A stretch of 64,000 bases of DNA from Fischerella muscicola PCC 7414 (GTDB lineage: Bacteria; Cyanobacteriota; Cyanobacteriia; Cyanobacteriales; Nostocaceae): assembly GCF_000317205.1 (NCBI RefSeq), contig NZ_AJLK01000087.1, forward strand, positions 62,001-126,000. The letters are read 5' to 3'. The notes under the pieces are model-generated. The model was not told the origin of the DNA, searched no databases, and worked only from the letters and a program-made list of their open reading frames with translations. The translations under genes and the position numbers were made by a program. Positions 35,987 through 44,345 of the stretch are shown piece after piece. Position 1 is the first letter of the stretch. The number at the start of each line of letters is the position of its first letter.

Positions 35987-36308
35987 CCTTATGAAGATGC
36001 TTATAAAATTTCTTTGCTCTCACCTCGCATTATTATTCTACTTTGGTCAAGCTAGTTGCTGATTCACCAAGGATTGGGGGACGTGGAAGCGTGTTTTTTA
36101 TAAAGACATGTCCGACAACGCCACGCCCCCGGTAATAGGTAATAGATAGTGGGTAATTGGTAAGAACTTGTTGGAGTCTTTACAATTACCAATTGACGAT
36201 TACCAGTTAGCGGGCAATCCCTGCAACCATATCTTGGGCGAATCCCCGTATATTTATGTCGGGGAGTGCCCTCAATTATTTACCTAGCAAAGTTGATGTG
36301 GCTAAGTA
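35987..36308. other. 322-bp intergenic region with two large stem-loops
   Basis: One stem-loop has GGGGGACGTGG (about 36074) opposite CCACGCCCCC (about 36121). A second near 36227-36273 pairs GGGC with GCCC and CCCCG with CGGGG and may end the ArsR transcript. Between them lies GGTAATAGG / GGTAATTGG / AATTACCAATTG repeat sequence. No ORF. Confidence 0.5.
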
Positions 36309-36635
36309 CTAGGATTGATCTTGACAAAAACGTGCTGGTAATATCTGCTGCAAACGACTGTAATCTGCTAAGTACTCTTCTAAAACAGCAAATTGAGACA
36401 AATTAAGACTGTAATAAATCCAACGTCCTTCCTGACGGGAGAGGACTAAATCTGCTTCCTTAAGAGTCTTGAGGTGAAAGGATAGCTTGGATTGACTTAC
36501 CCCCAAAGCATCACACAAATCACATACGCACAGTTCCCGTGTACGTAGCAATTCCAACACTTTTAACCGCAATGGTTCGGATAAAGCATGAAAGCCAGCA
36601 ATAATTGCATTGGGGACAACAGAGGGGGTTTGCAT
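36309..36635 (-). CDS. ArsR/SmtB-family transcriptional regulator
   Basis: 108 residues, a winged helix-turn-helix dimeric repressor. The DNA-binding part is LCDALGVSQSKLSFHLKTLKEADLV and the wing is QEGRWIYYSLN. Helix 3 carries ELCVCDLC, a Cys-x-Cys-x-x-Cys-type cluster like the ELCVCDL metalloid-binding motif of ArsR. Arsenite, antimonite or another soft metal could therefore be the inducer. No arsenic efflux or reductase gene is adjacent; the nearest neighbour is the aminotransferase (36668), 32 bases upstream on the same strand, so co-transcription is possible. Confidence 0.92.
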   Translation of the reverse strand: MQTPSVVPNAIIAGFHALSEPLRLKVLELLRTRELCVCDLCDALGVSQSKLSFHLKTLKEADLVLSRQEGRWIYYSLNLSQFAVLEEYLADYSRLQQILPARFCQDQS

Positions 36636-36667
36636 TAATCACAAGCAGGTTATAGGGTATGCCTTCT

Positions 36668-37879
36668 CTATTTTGAACTAGAAACAACAGCCTCGGCTTG
36701 ATAACGGATATTAGCTTGTTGGAATCTGTGCAAGACTTCACCTAAGCGATCGCAATCCGCAATTAAACTAATTCGCACGTACCCTTCACCGCCACTACCA
36801 AAGGCATTACCAGGAGTGACAACTACACCAGTTTGTTGTAAAACCCACAAGGCAAAGTCTGTGGAACTCATTCCCTCAGAACAAGGAACCCACAAATACA
36901 TCGTTGCTTTGGTTTTAGGGATATTCCAACCTAATTCTGTCAAGCCTTGAATGAGAAAATCACGACGGGTACGGTAGCGAGTTTGAACTTCTTGTAAATA
37001 AGAATCTGGTAGTTGTAAAGCAGTTTCGGCAGCTGCTTGCAAGGCTGCGAAAATACCGTAATCCAGGTTAGTTTTCAGTGTCCGCAAACCTTGAATGACA
37101 TGGCGATTGCCCACCACAAACCCCACACGCCAACCCGCCATATTGTAGGTTTTAGACATAGTGTGGAACTCCACACCAATATCTTTCGCACCAGGAATTT
37201 CTAACAAGCTGGTTGGTTGATAGCCATCAAAAGCCAACTCGGCGTAACACAAATCATGTACCAAAAGAATTTCGTATTTTCTGGCAAAGGCAACGATTTC
37301 TTCAAAAAATTCACGAGGTGCAGTTGCGGCGGTGGGGTTGCCGGGGTAATTAAAATAAAGTATTTTTGCCTGTTGAGCAACAGTGTCGGGAATTGCTGTC
37401 AAATCAATTAACCAGTCATTTTCTGGTTTGAGAACCAAACTGTGGACATTTCCCCCAGCAATCACCGGGCCGCGAAAATGAACCGGATAGGAAGGTGAAG
37501 GTACTAATACCACATCACCAGGATTGATATATGCCAGTGCCAAATGTGCTAATCCTTCTTTGGAACCCAGTAGTGGTAAAGCTTCGCTATCTGAATCTAA
37601 AACAACTCCATAACGACGTTGATACCAACTAGTGATGGCACGGCGGAAACTTGCAGTCCCCTCAAAGGGAGGATAGCCGTGGTTACTGGGATTTTGCAAA
37701 GCAGTGACAGCAGCTTCTATAACTGGCTGCGGTGTTGCACCATCTGGGTTGCCCATGCCCAAATCAATTAAATCCAGCCCTTGTTCCCGCGCTTTATTTT
37801 TGAGTTCATCCAAACGGGCAAATGGATAGGCTGGTAATTTTTGTATGCGTTCGGCTGGGGCGATCCAATGCAAGTTCAT
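36668..37879 (-). CDS. PLP-dependent class I/II aminotransferase (AlaC / LL-DAP aminotransferase-like)
   Basis: 403 residues. The N terminus IQKLPAYPFARLDELKNKAREQGLDLIDLGMGNPDG matches the AlaC/aspartate-LL-diaminopimelate aminotransferase group. Substrate and cofactor sites visible are NYPGNPTAATAP, VHDLCYAELAFDG, and the PLP lysine in FHTMSKTYNMAGWRVGF; the C-terminal Arg is in GEGYVRISLI. It should move amino groups between an amino acid and 2-oxoglutarate or pyruvate. Exact substrate is uncertain. Upstream of its start lies a long TGGTTGG repeat tract. Confidence 0.88.
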   Translation of the reverse strand: MNLHWIAPAERIQKLPAYPFARLDELKNKAREQGLDLIDLGMGNPDGATPQPVIEAAVTALQNPSNHGYPPFEGTASFRRAITSWYQRRYGVVLDSDSEALPLLGSKEGLAHLALAYINPGDVVLVPSPSYPVHFRGPVIAGGNVHSLVLKPENDWLIDLTAIPDTVAQQAKILYFNYPGNPTAATAPREFFEEIVAFARKYEILLVHDLCYAELAFDGYQPTSLLEIPGAKDIGVEFHTMSKTYNMAGWRVGFVVGNRHVIQGLRTLKTNLDYGIFAALQAAAETALQLPDSYLQEVQTRYRTRRDFLIQGLTELGWNIPKTKATMYLWVPCSEGMSSTDFALWVLQQTGVVVTPGNAFGSGGEGYVRISLIADCDRLGEVLHRFQQANIRYQAEAVVSSSK

Positions 37880-37904
37880 TGATGTAGTTCCGATGCGGTT
37901 AATT

Positions 37905-38041
37905 AATTAGTTAGTGGTTGGTGGTTGGTGGTTGGTTGTTGGTGGTTGGTGGTTAGTGGTTAATGGTTATTTACTACTCCTCATACTCCTCATACTTCCC
38001 CATCTCCCAATCTCCCCATCTCCCCATCTCCCCATCTCCCT
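37905..38041. repeat. Heptamer (GGTTGGT) and CTCCCCAT simple-repeat tract
   Basis: About nine imperfect TGGTTGGT/TGGTTAG units (37905-37968) are followed by four CTCCCCAT units (about 37998-38038). This is the typical STRR-rich spacer between two leftward genes. Confidence 0.75.
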
Positions 38042-38051
38042 GATCCCCAAT

Positions 38052-39239
38052 TCAGTGTTCAACTTGTTCATTAATTTCTCTTGTTGAGACACGATGAATA
38101 GAGTCTTTGTTATCTACTGGTGCAGTGGTAGAAACCATTGCCGCCATCAATTGTTCCAATGTGACTTTAAACGGCAGCCTATGAATGTCAGAATTGGGAG
38201 CGAGGGCAATTTCCGCGGCTTTTTGCAACTCGCCCAAAGTGACACAATCCAACCCTAAATCACTGAATCTCTGCGGCAGTCCAATTTCGCCATAAAATTT
38301 TAATAATTGTTGCCGTGCTGCTGCTGCTAGTTGATTGCCTTGGATCATCTCTTCTAAACGCAGTTGCACTAAAATACCATAAGCAACTTTTTCACCATGA
38401 ATACTGCCACTTTTGCAAATGTGCGTTAAACCATTATGTACGGCATGAGCGGCAACAGTGCGACACTGGGCACCACCAACACCACCAATCACCCCAGCTA
38501 ATAAAACAGTGGCGTCTACGACTTGCTGCCAAACTTCGCTTCCGGGTTGTTGGAGGGCAGCAGCAGACTTTTGGAAGAGGATATCTCGCAATACCCGTGC
38601 TTGTTGCACAGCGGCAATAATTAAAGTTTGGTCTGAGTGTCCACTACTAACTGAAGCTTCATACCACTTCGCGATCGCATCTCCAATACCCGCTACTAGA
38701 GTGCGTGGTGGTGCAGTGAGTATCAAATCATAATCAAGAATCAATAAATCAGGACAGCGATCCAAGGCCACGTCATATAAAAAAGCCCCCTGATCAGAAT
38801 ACACATTCGAGAGGGCAGTCCAAGCGGCACACGTAGCTGCTGAAGTCGGAATTGTTACCACTGGTAAATGCAGCTGATGCGCGAGTAATTTTGCTGTATC
38901 CAGCGCTTTTCCACCACCTGTGCCGATAATCACATCAGCTTTATGTTCCTTTGCTGTCGCTCTTAAAGCTTTTAGACTCGCTTCGCTACAATCTGGAGTA
39001 TACTCAGCAAAGGCAAATTGTAACTGCTGCTGTTCTAACAGTGGTTGCAGATGGGGTTGGATGGCTTTTTGGGTGTGATTGCCAGTTACAATCAATGGAC
39101 GATGACCCAGGCGGATAATTTCGTCAGATACCTGTGTCAAGATTTGAGAGCCACGAATCACTTTAGCTGGCGCTACCGTCAGCGGTATTAACAAAGTAGG
39201 AGTTTGAGTAGACAACTTTTCTGAAAAATGAATAGGCAT
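38052..39239 (-). CDS. Iron-type alcohol/glycerol dehydrogenase family protein
   Basis: 395 residues of the GldA/Fe-ADH fold. The NAD-binding glycine loop is VIIGTGGGKALDTAKLLA (about 96-113). Then TIPTSAATCAAWTALSNVYS, the metal-site Asp in AGIGDAIAKWYEA, and His residues in HAVHNGLTHI and GSIHGEKVAYG correspond to the usual Asp-His-His metal ligands. It should oxidise or reduce a small polyol or aldehyde with NAD(P). The substrate is unknown. Single gene with its own spacer, not in an obvious pathway cluster. Confidence 0.88.
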   Translation of the reverse strand: MPIHFSEKLSTQTPTLLIPLTVAPAKVIRGSQILTQVSDEIIRLGHRPLIVTGNHTQKAIQPHLQPLLEQQQLQFAFAEYTPDCSEASLKALRATAKEHKADVIIGTGGGKALDTAKLLAHQLHLPVVTIPTSAATCAAWTALSNVYSDQGAFLYDVALDRCPDLLILDYDLILTAPPRTLVAGIGDAIAKWYEASVSSGHSDQTLIIAAVQQARVLRDILFQKSAAALQQPGSEVWQQVVDATVLLAGVIGGVGGAQCRTVAAHAVHNGLTHICKSGSIHGEKVAYGILVQLRLEEMIQGNQLAAAARQQLLKFYGEIGLPQRFSDLGLDCVTLGELQKAAEIALAPNSDIHRLPFKVTLEQLMAAMVSTTAPVDNKDSIHRVSTREINEQVEH

Positions 39240-39631
39240 ATAACTAATGAATTAACAGTAACATTTCTAGATATTTTGGAAAACTTCTCAATATAAAAAG
39301 ACTGCTTTAATCTTTCAAACTGTCTATGACTGTAAAGGCAGGTTTTACAACCTGCCCTTAATTAAAAGTTTTGTAGCAGTTTTGATAGCTAAATTAATAT
39401 TTTAACCAAATAATAATCAATTATGTATTAGAAAACACAAAAAAATATACTTTTTCAAGCATATTTCAGTGTGCCCTTAGGGAGCTAGTGTGATGTTAAG
39501 GTACTGCGATAGCTCTTTTATACCGGGCAAAGGCTTCTGTAAAGTAACGGTTGAAGTACCCCACTTGAGTGATGCAAGTTGATGCTTAAAAAATTACACT
39601 GTAATAAATACCGCTCCCAAGGAGTAGGAAT
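39240..39631. other. 392-bp divergent intergenic region with a hairpin
   Basis: GGCAGGTT (39337-39344) pairs with AACCTGCC (39349-39356), followed by T-poor sequence; this may be a small dispersed palindrome. GGAGTAGGAAT precedes the next gene's ATG. No ORF is seen. Confidence 0.5.
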
Positions 39632-40126
39632 ATGCAATTGACAAGTGATAGCGGCAACATCATACCAGAAATAGCACAGCCCAAGCTAAATAAACCAGAG
39701 TTGCAATTAGGTTCCAATGGTGAAGCGGTGGAGGAGCTACAACAACTTTTAACTAATTTAGGTATTTATGCTGGTAAAATTGATGGCGTTTTTGAAGAAA
39801 TTACACAAGAAAGCGTCAAACAATTTCAGCGCCAAGTTTTTTTGCCAGAAGATGGCATTGTTGACAATAACACTTGGCAAGCATTATACACAGGTGCGCC
39901 AGTGAATTTACCGGAATTGAAAAAAGGCAGTCAGGGAGAATTGGTGATGAAGGTGCAACGTATTCTGAAATCTACTCAAGACTATATAGGCTACGTTGAC
40001 GGTGAGTTTGGAGCAATTACAGAGTCAGCCGTGCAAGGCTGGCAAGTACGTAATAATCTCCCTGACACCGGCATTATTGATGAAGCTACTTGGCGAACTT
40101 TAAGCCAAATTCCACAATATATGTAG
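39632..40126 (+). CDS. Two-domain peptidoglycan-binding (PG_binding_1) protein
   Basis: 164 residues with two tandem PG_binding_1 modules: LGSNGEAVEELQQLLTNLGIYAGKIDGVFEEITQESVKQFQ (about 27-68) and KKGSQGELVMKVQRILKS...VDGEFGAITESAVQGWQ (about 98-145), each ending in an NTW or ATW motif. No signal peptide or membrane span is predicted from the visible N terminus, which is unusual for a wall-binding protein; an unclassical export route is possible. It probably binds cell-wall peptidoglycan. Good ribosome site AGGAGTAGG. Confidence 0.88.
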   Translation: MQLTSDSGNIIPEIAQPKLNKPELQLGSNGEAVEELQQLLTNLGIYAGKIDGVFEEITQESVKQFQRQVFLPEDGIVDNNTWQALYTGAPVNLPELKKGSQGELVMKVQRILKSTQDYIGYVDGEFGAITESAVQGWQVRNNLPDTGIIDEATWRTLSQIPQYM

Positions 40127-40129
40127 TTA

Positions 40130-40187
40130 GTGGTTGGTTGTTGGTTGTTGTTTGTTGTTTGTTGTAGAGACGTGCCATGGCACGTCT
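40130..40187. repeat. GTTGTTG tract plus 20-bp palindrome, copy 1
   Basis: The TGGTTGTTG-type tract runs into AGACGTGCCATGGCACGTCT (40168-40187), a perfect 20-bp palindrome that also occurs at 57395-57414 and 59421-59440. It sits in a convergent gap and could form a strong hairpin in either transcript. Confidence 0.8.
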
Positions 40188-40259
40188 GTACAGTAGTTAG
40201 TGGTTATTCCCACACTCCCCACACTCCACCATCTCCCTTGTCTCCCTTGTCTTCCCATC

Positions 40260-40787
40260 CTATGATGAGGTGTTGGATTTTGGCAGTTGGGCAAATTTAT
40301 CCTGGTAAATGTCGATTGCCATTTGGGGATCTTCACGACTAGCAAGCGATCGCTTCACTTGACCTAAATAAAGTGGTATTGACACTCCTGGTTCCGGGTG
40401 TATGATTGTACGGGCACGAATAGTCAACTGGTTGTCACCAGGTTTACCCAAGCGACCATAAGAATATAAATCGCTGGCTGCTTGGCGTAAAGTTGCTTCT
40501 AATTGGGTGGGACTAATTTGAGGGGAGATAGCAATTACAGTTTGTGTTGAACCATTATCGTAGACCAAATTGTACCGTACTGCTCCCGGAATGACTGTGC
40601 GTGTTAAAGGTGCTAAGGAGAGGGAAAATAAACCAGCTGTCAGCACCAGCATAAAGCCTGTTGTACCCACTAGCCGAAAGCGCAGGCCCCATTTAAAAAT
40701 AAAACCCAAAACTGTCAAAGCAGCAAAGACTAAAGTGGCAATACCTGACCATTGGGCGTATTGGATAAAATCAGCTTGTGAGAACAT
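40260..40787 (-). CDS. ycf51: Ycf51-family membrane protein
   Basis: 175 residues. Two membrane spans (about 13-32 and 40-62: IATLVFAALTVLGFIF, LVGTTGFMLVLTAGLFSLSL) are followed by a beta-rich soluble domain containing YNLVYDNGSTQTVIAISPQISPTQLEATLRQAASDLYS (in pieces), a pattern of the Ycf51 (DUF2518) family. The family is conserved in cyanobacteria and some plastids and has no settled function. Convergent with the peptidoglycan-binding gene. Confidence 0.85.
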   Translation of the reverse strand: MFSQADFIQYAQWSGIATLVFAALTVLGFIFKWGLRFRLVGTTGFMLVLTAGLFSLSLAPLTRTVIPGAVRYNLVYDNGSTQTVIAISPQISPTQLEATLRQAASDLYSYGRLGKPGDNQLTIRARTIIHPEPGVSIPLYLGQVKRSLASREDPQMAIDIYQDKFAQLPKSNTSS

Positions 40788-40919
40788 AGATATAACTTCA
40801 AAAACTAAGGTAGGAAATCTAAAAGCCTACTAGTTACACCCAGAAATTCTACACAATTTCTGGGTGTTGCGTTTGTGGCAGAGTGGGATCGGGAGATGGG
40901 GAGTGTGGGGAGAAAATGA

Positions 40920-40956
40920 CTAATGACAATTGACCATTGACTATTGACTATTGACT
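40920..40956. repeat. TTGACYA heptamer tract at a gene start
   Basis: About five TTGACCA/TTGACTA units abut the ATG at 40957, so the repeat forms the ribosome-binding region of the following gene, which has no Shine-Dalgarno. Confidence 0.7.
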
Positions 40957-42132
40957 ATGAACAGGTTGCATCTTTATCGACAGCAGTTTCCAGCTTTAGA
41001 GAATAAAACTTATTTTAACTACGGTGGTCAAGGTCCAATGCCCCAAGTGGCAATGGATGCGATTACTCAAGCTCAAATTTATATACAGGAAATCGGGCCT
41101 TTTGGTACTGAGGTAGGTCGTTGGATTGATGAGGAAATAAAAGCTATTAAAGTAGCGATCGCTGCTGAGTTACATGTACCTGCCGCAACGATTACAATTA
41201 CTGAGGATGTCACCGTTGGTTGCAATATTGCTATGTGGGGTATCGACTGGAACTCAGGAGATCACCTGTTATTAACTGACTGTGAACATCCAGGTATTGT
41301 GGCCATAGCCCAAGAAATCGGACGCCGATTCGCGGTTGAAGTTACCATCTGTCCTTTGATGGCAACGTTAAATGAGGGTGATCCGGCGGCAGTTATTGCC
41401 CAACACTTACGCTCAAATACCCGCTTGCTAGTTTTAAGTCATATCCTCTGGAATACTGGTCAAGTTTTACCACTTGACAAAATATCCAGATTATGTATAG
41501 ATAATCAAACTAGACTTTTAGTAGACGCTGCCCAGTCTGTTGGTTCATTGCCATTAAATTTAACTGAATTAGAGGTAGATTTTTATGCTTTTACTGGCCA
41601 TAAGTGGTTGTGCGGTCCTGGCGGTGTGGGCGGTTTATACGTGCGACCCCAAGTGAGAGACATTTTAAAACCCACATTTATCGGTTGGCGTAGCATTATT
41701 ACAGACAGTCAAGGTAAGCCTTTAGATTGGCATTCAGACGGAAGACGTTATGAAGTTGCTACTTCTAATTATCCGCTTTACGCAGGCACCAGGCAAGCGA
41801 TCGCCATTCATCAGCAATGGGGAACAGCACAAGAACGCTATGAGCAAATTTGTCATCACAGTGAATACCTATGGCGACGTTTAGCAGCGCTACCTAATGT
41901 GATTCCCTTGCGGACTTCTCCTCCTGAGAGTGGTTTAGTCTCGTTTCAACTCACCCAAAAGACTCCCCAAGCCCATCGACAACTAGTAGAGTTCTTACAA
42001 TCAAAAAAAATATTCACTCGTACAATTGCTGATCCAAGTTGTGTACGTGCTTGTGTCCACTACTTTACACTTGAGTGGGAAATAGACCAATTAATTGAAG
42101 GAATTGAGGAATGGTTAGTAGTTAGTAGTTAG
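40957..42132 (+). CDS. Class V PLP-dependent aminotransferase (cysteine-desulfurase-like fold)
   Basis: 391 residues from ATG 40957. The fold is that of class V aminotransferases. YFNYGGQGPMP is the N-terminal glycine-rich motif, HILWNTGQVLPL and LLVDAAQSVGSLPLNL hold the PLP-pyridine Asp (VDAAQ), and the Schiff-base Lys is in FYAFTGHKWLCGPGGVGGLY. The catalytic cysteine loop of true cysteine desulfurases is not evident, so an isopenicillin-N-epimerase-like or other amino acid role is as likely. The C terminus ends in repeat DNA. Substrate unknown. Confidence 0.87.
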   Translation: MNRLHLYRQQFPALENKTYFNYGGQGPMPQVAMDAITQAQIYIQEIGPFGTEVGRWIDEEIKAIKVAIAAELHVPAATITITEDVTVGCNIAMWGIDWNSGDHLLLTDCEHPGIVAIAQEIGRRFAVEVTICPLMATLNEGDPAAVIAQHLRSNTRLLVLSHILWNTGQVLPLDKISRLCIDNQTRLLVDAAQSVGSLPLNLTELEVDFYAFTGHKWLCGPGGVGGLYVRPQVRDILKPTFIGWRSIITDSQGKPLDWHSDGRRYEVATSNYPLYAGTRQAIAIHQQWGTAQERYEQICHHSEYLWRRLAALPNVIPLRTSPPESGLVSFQLTQKTPQAHRQLVEFLQSKKIFTRTIADPSCVRACVHYFTLEWEIDQLIEGIEEWLVVSS

Positions 42133-42217
42133 TGGTTGTTGGTTAGTAGTTAATTGGTTATTTACTACTCCACCCTTACAGAAAGCTGCTACGCGTCTAT
42201 ACACCCCTCACACTCCC

Positions 42218-42239
42218 AGACGCTTCAAACAGCGCGTCT
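42218..42239. repeat. AGACGC...GCGTCT inverted repeat, copy 1
   Basis: AGACGC, TTCAAACAGC, GCGTCT; the same 22 bases recur at 57260-57281. It is probably a cousin of the 20-bp palindrome family. Confidence 0.7.
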
Positions 42240-42307
42240 CTACATTACTCCCCCTACCTCCCCATCTCCCTTGTCCCTGATCCCAGATCCCCAATCCCCA
42301 ATCCCCA

Positions 42308-43387
42308 ATGAAACGTCCCATCTTATACATAGCGATTACCAATCACGGTTTTGGCCATGCTACTCGCAGCGCAGCGGTTGCAGCCACTATCCAAAAGTTA
42401 TGCCCAGACATCTTAGTAATTATTGCGTCAACTGCTCCACGGTGGTTACTAGAGTCTTACATTGCAGGTGATTTTATTCATCGTCCCCGTGGTTTTGATG
42501 TAGGTGTGGTGCAAAAAGATAGCTTGGCTATGGATAAAGCAACAACATTAGAAAAGTTGCTAAATATTAAAAAGAATCAAAACTCTATTATTGCTTCGGA
42601 AGTCGACTTTATTCGCCAAAATCGTGTGCAGCTGATTCTGGCAGATATTCCCTTTTTGGCGACAAAATTTGCCAAAGCTGCTGGTGTTCCCTGCTGGATG
42701 ATGAGTAATTTCGGTTTTGATTTTATTTACCGAAGTTGGGGTAGTACCTTTAGTGAAATTGCTGATTGGATTAGTGATTGCTACAGTCAGTGCGATCGCT
42801 TGTTTCGTCTTCCTTTTTATGAACCAATGGAAGCATTCAGCAATATTACTGATGTTGGCTTAACAGGCGGTTCTCCCCATTACTCTGACGACCAAATTCG
42901 AGCCATTTGGGGGATTATTGCACCAAAAGAAAAAACTATCTTACTGACTTTTGGTGGTTTGGGTTTACAACAAATTCCTTACAACCATCTGCAAAAATTT
43001 CCAGACTGGCAATTTATTACTTTTGACCAATCGGCCCCAGACTTGCCCAATATCATTAAAATTGATGATCATAAATACCGCCCTGTGGACTTTATGCCTA
43101 TTTGTGGGCGAATTATTTCTAAGCCTGGTTTCAGTACTTTTTCCGAAGCCACTCGCTTAGGTGTACCGATTGTATCTATTACCCGTGATGATTTTGCAGA
43201 AGCAGCCTTTCTGTTAACAGGAATTTCTCAGTACAATCAGCATCAAATCCTGACACCATCAGAATTTTTTGATAGTAATTGGGATTTCTTACTGCAACCA
43301 CTCCAACAACCACTTTCTTCAGAACCCGTTGCCAAGGATGGTAATGAAGCCATTGCCCATGAAGTTTTAAGTTTTGTTGATGGTTGA
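42308..43387 (+). CDS. GT-B glycosyltransferase-like protein (MurG/MGT-like)
   Basis: 359 residues. The N-terminal YIAITNHGFGHATRSAAVAATI is the His-Gly-x-Gly-His acceptor loop of UDP-sugar transferases. The C-terminal lobe has ILLTFGGLGLQQIP and the donor-site stretch RPVDFMPICGRIISKPGFSTFSEATRLGVPIVSI (PGFSTFSE resembles the MurG/MGT GG..T..E motif). It likely transfers a sugar to a lipid or small acceptor at the membrane. It begins 175 bases after the class V aminotransferase with repeat-rich DNA between; no Shine-Dalgarno is seen. Confidence 0.8.
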   Translation: MKRPILYIAITNHGFGHATRSAAVAATIQKLCPDILVIIASTAPRWLLESYIAGDFIHRPRGFDVGVVQKDSLAMDKATTLEKLLNIKKNQNSIIASEVDFIRQNRVQLILADIPFLATKFAKAAGVPCWMMSNFGFDFIYRSWGSTFSEIADWISDCYSQCDRLFRLPFYEPMEAFSNITDVGLTGGSPHYSDDQIRAIWGIIAPKEKTILLTFGGLGLQQIPYNHLQKFPDWQFITFDQSAPDLPNIIKIDDHKYRPVDFMPICGRIISKPGFSTFSEATRLGVPIVSITRDDFAEAAFLLTGISQYNQHQILTPSEFFDSNWDFLLQPLQQPLSSEPVAKDGNEAIAHEVLSFVDG

Positions 43388-43470
43388 TGGTTAATTGTTG
43401 ATTGTTGATGGTTGATTGTTGATGGTTGTTTGGAATAACTCACTACTAACCACTAACCACTAACCACGAA
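43384..43470. repeat. TTGATGGTTGATTGT and ACTAACC heptamer tract
   Basis: Four imperfect GATGGTTGATTGTT units overlap the gene end and are followed by CTAACCA repeats to about 43470. Confidence 0.7.
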
Positions 43471-43790
43471 CAAATAACCAATTAATATTAAAAATCCTCT
43501 GCCCTGAAAGAGCGGAGGAGTTTTATTCGTAGATGTCCCTGATGAATCTGTTGATGCCAAAAGTGAGCAGAACCACTCACTAATTACCCTCAGTTTAACT
43601 AGGGAACAACCACAGAACAACCGTAATTTCCACTAGTATGTAACAATGCACAGATACTTAATAAGTAATTACCGTATTCATGTGCAGTTTCTAAAAGTCT
43701 TTAATCAGAACTTGAGGAAAATTATGAATGATAAATTAGAGTCAGGAGATTATTGTTCCTCTAGTACAAGCCGAGAATTAATAATTTTAG

Positions 43791-44204
43791 ATGGCTCACT
43801 ATCAAAAGTTGCTCAGAATTTCTACCACCGGCAAATCTTTGCACAACATCACCGCCAAAATTGAAGCCATAGTCGCAGAGTCAGGAGTTGAAACGGGACT
43901 TTGCACTTTGTTTTTGCGCCATACTTCTGCCAGTTTGCTAATTCAAGAAAACGCTGACCCAGATGTACTCAGAGATTTAGCAAATTTTATGGCGAAACTC
44001 GTGCCAGAATCAGCTCAGTATATCCACGATACTGAAGGTCCAGACGATATGCCAGCACATATACGTACTGCCCTCACTCACACATCAGAAACTATCCCTA
44101 TTAACAGAGGCCACTTAGTTTTGGGAACTTGGCAAGGAATTTATATTTGGGAACATCGCCAACATAGTCATAATAGAGAATTAGTAGTTCATATTTCTGG
44201 GTAG
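43791..44204 (+). CDS. YjbQ / UPF0047 family protein (secondary thiamine-phosphate synthase-like)
   Basis: 137 residues, the standard family length. GLCTLFLRHTSASLLIQENADPDVLRDL contains the conserved TSASL(L/T)IQEN-DP signature, and HTSETIPINRGHLVLGTWQGIYIWEHR holds the second conserved His and the W-Q-G segment. YjbQ-like proteins rescue thiamine-phosphate synthase mutants but their true reaction is not settled. Starts MAHYQKL; upstream in-frame sequence in another frame is not coding. Confidence 0.93.
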   Translation: MAHYQKLLRISTTGKSLHNITAKIEAIVAESGVETGLCTLFLRHTSASLLIQENADPDVLRDLANFMAKLVPESAQYIHDTEGPDDMPAHIRTALTHTSETIPINRGHLVLGTWQGIYIWEHRQHSHNRELVVHISG

Positions 44205-44211
44205 CTAAGTG

Positions 44212-44345
44212 GGGAGATGGGGTGATGGGGTGATGGGGTGATGGGGGAGTATGAGGAGTGTGAGGAGAATAAATAGTAACTTTTGACCAATGACCATTGA
44301 CCATTGACCATTGACCATTGACCATTGACCATTGATCATTGACAA
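44212..44345. repeat. GGGGTGAT and TTGACCA tandem repeats
   Basis: Three to four GGGGTGAT octamers (44219-44245) are followed, after 35 bases, by eight TTGACCA heptamers (44283-44343) ending two bases before the next ATG. It is the clearest heptamer array in the window. Confidence 0.85.

Noticed and set aside
36309-36635. Arsenic-resistance operon
   Set aside because: Only the ArsR-type regulator is present; no arsenite pump or arsenate reductase lies next to it.
37905-38041. Repeat tract considered as a CRISPR array
   Set aside because: Units are seven or eight bases with no unique spacers, so these are simple heptamer/octamer repeats. No CRISPR array or cas gene was seen anywhere in the window.
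42154-42471. 105-codon ORF before the GT-B gene
   Set aside because: Its translation is repeat-derived Pro/Ser sequence and overlaps the real gene in another frame.
43646-43864. 72-codon ORF overlapping the YjbQ start
   Set aside because: It is in a different frame from the conserved YjbQ protein, and its last part overlaps it; no family features.
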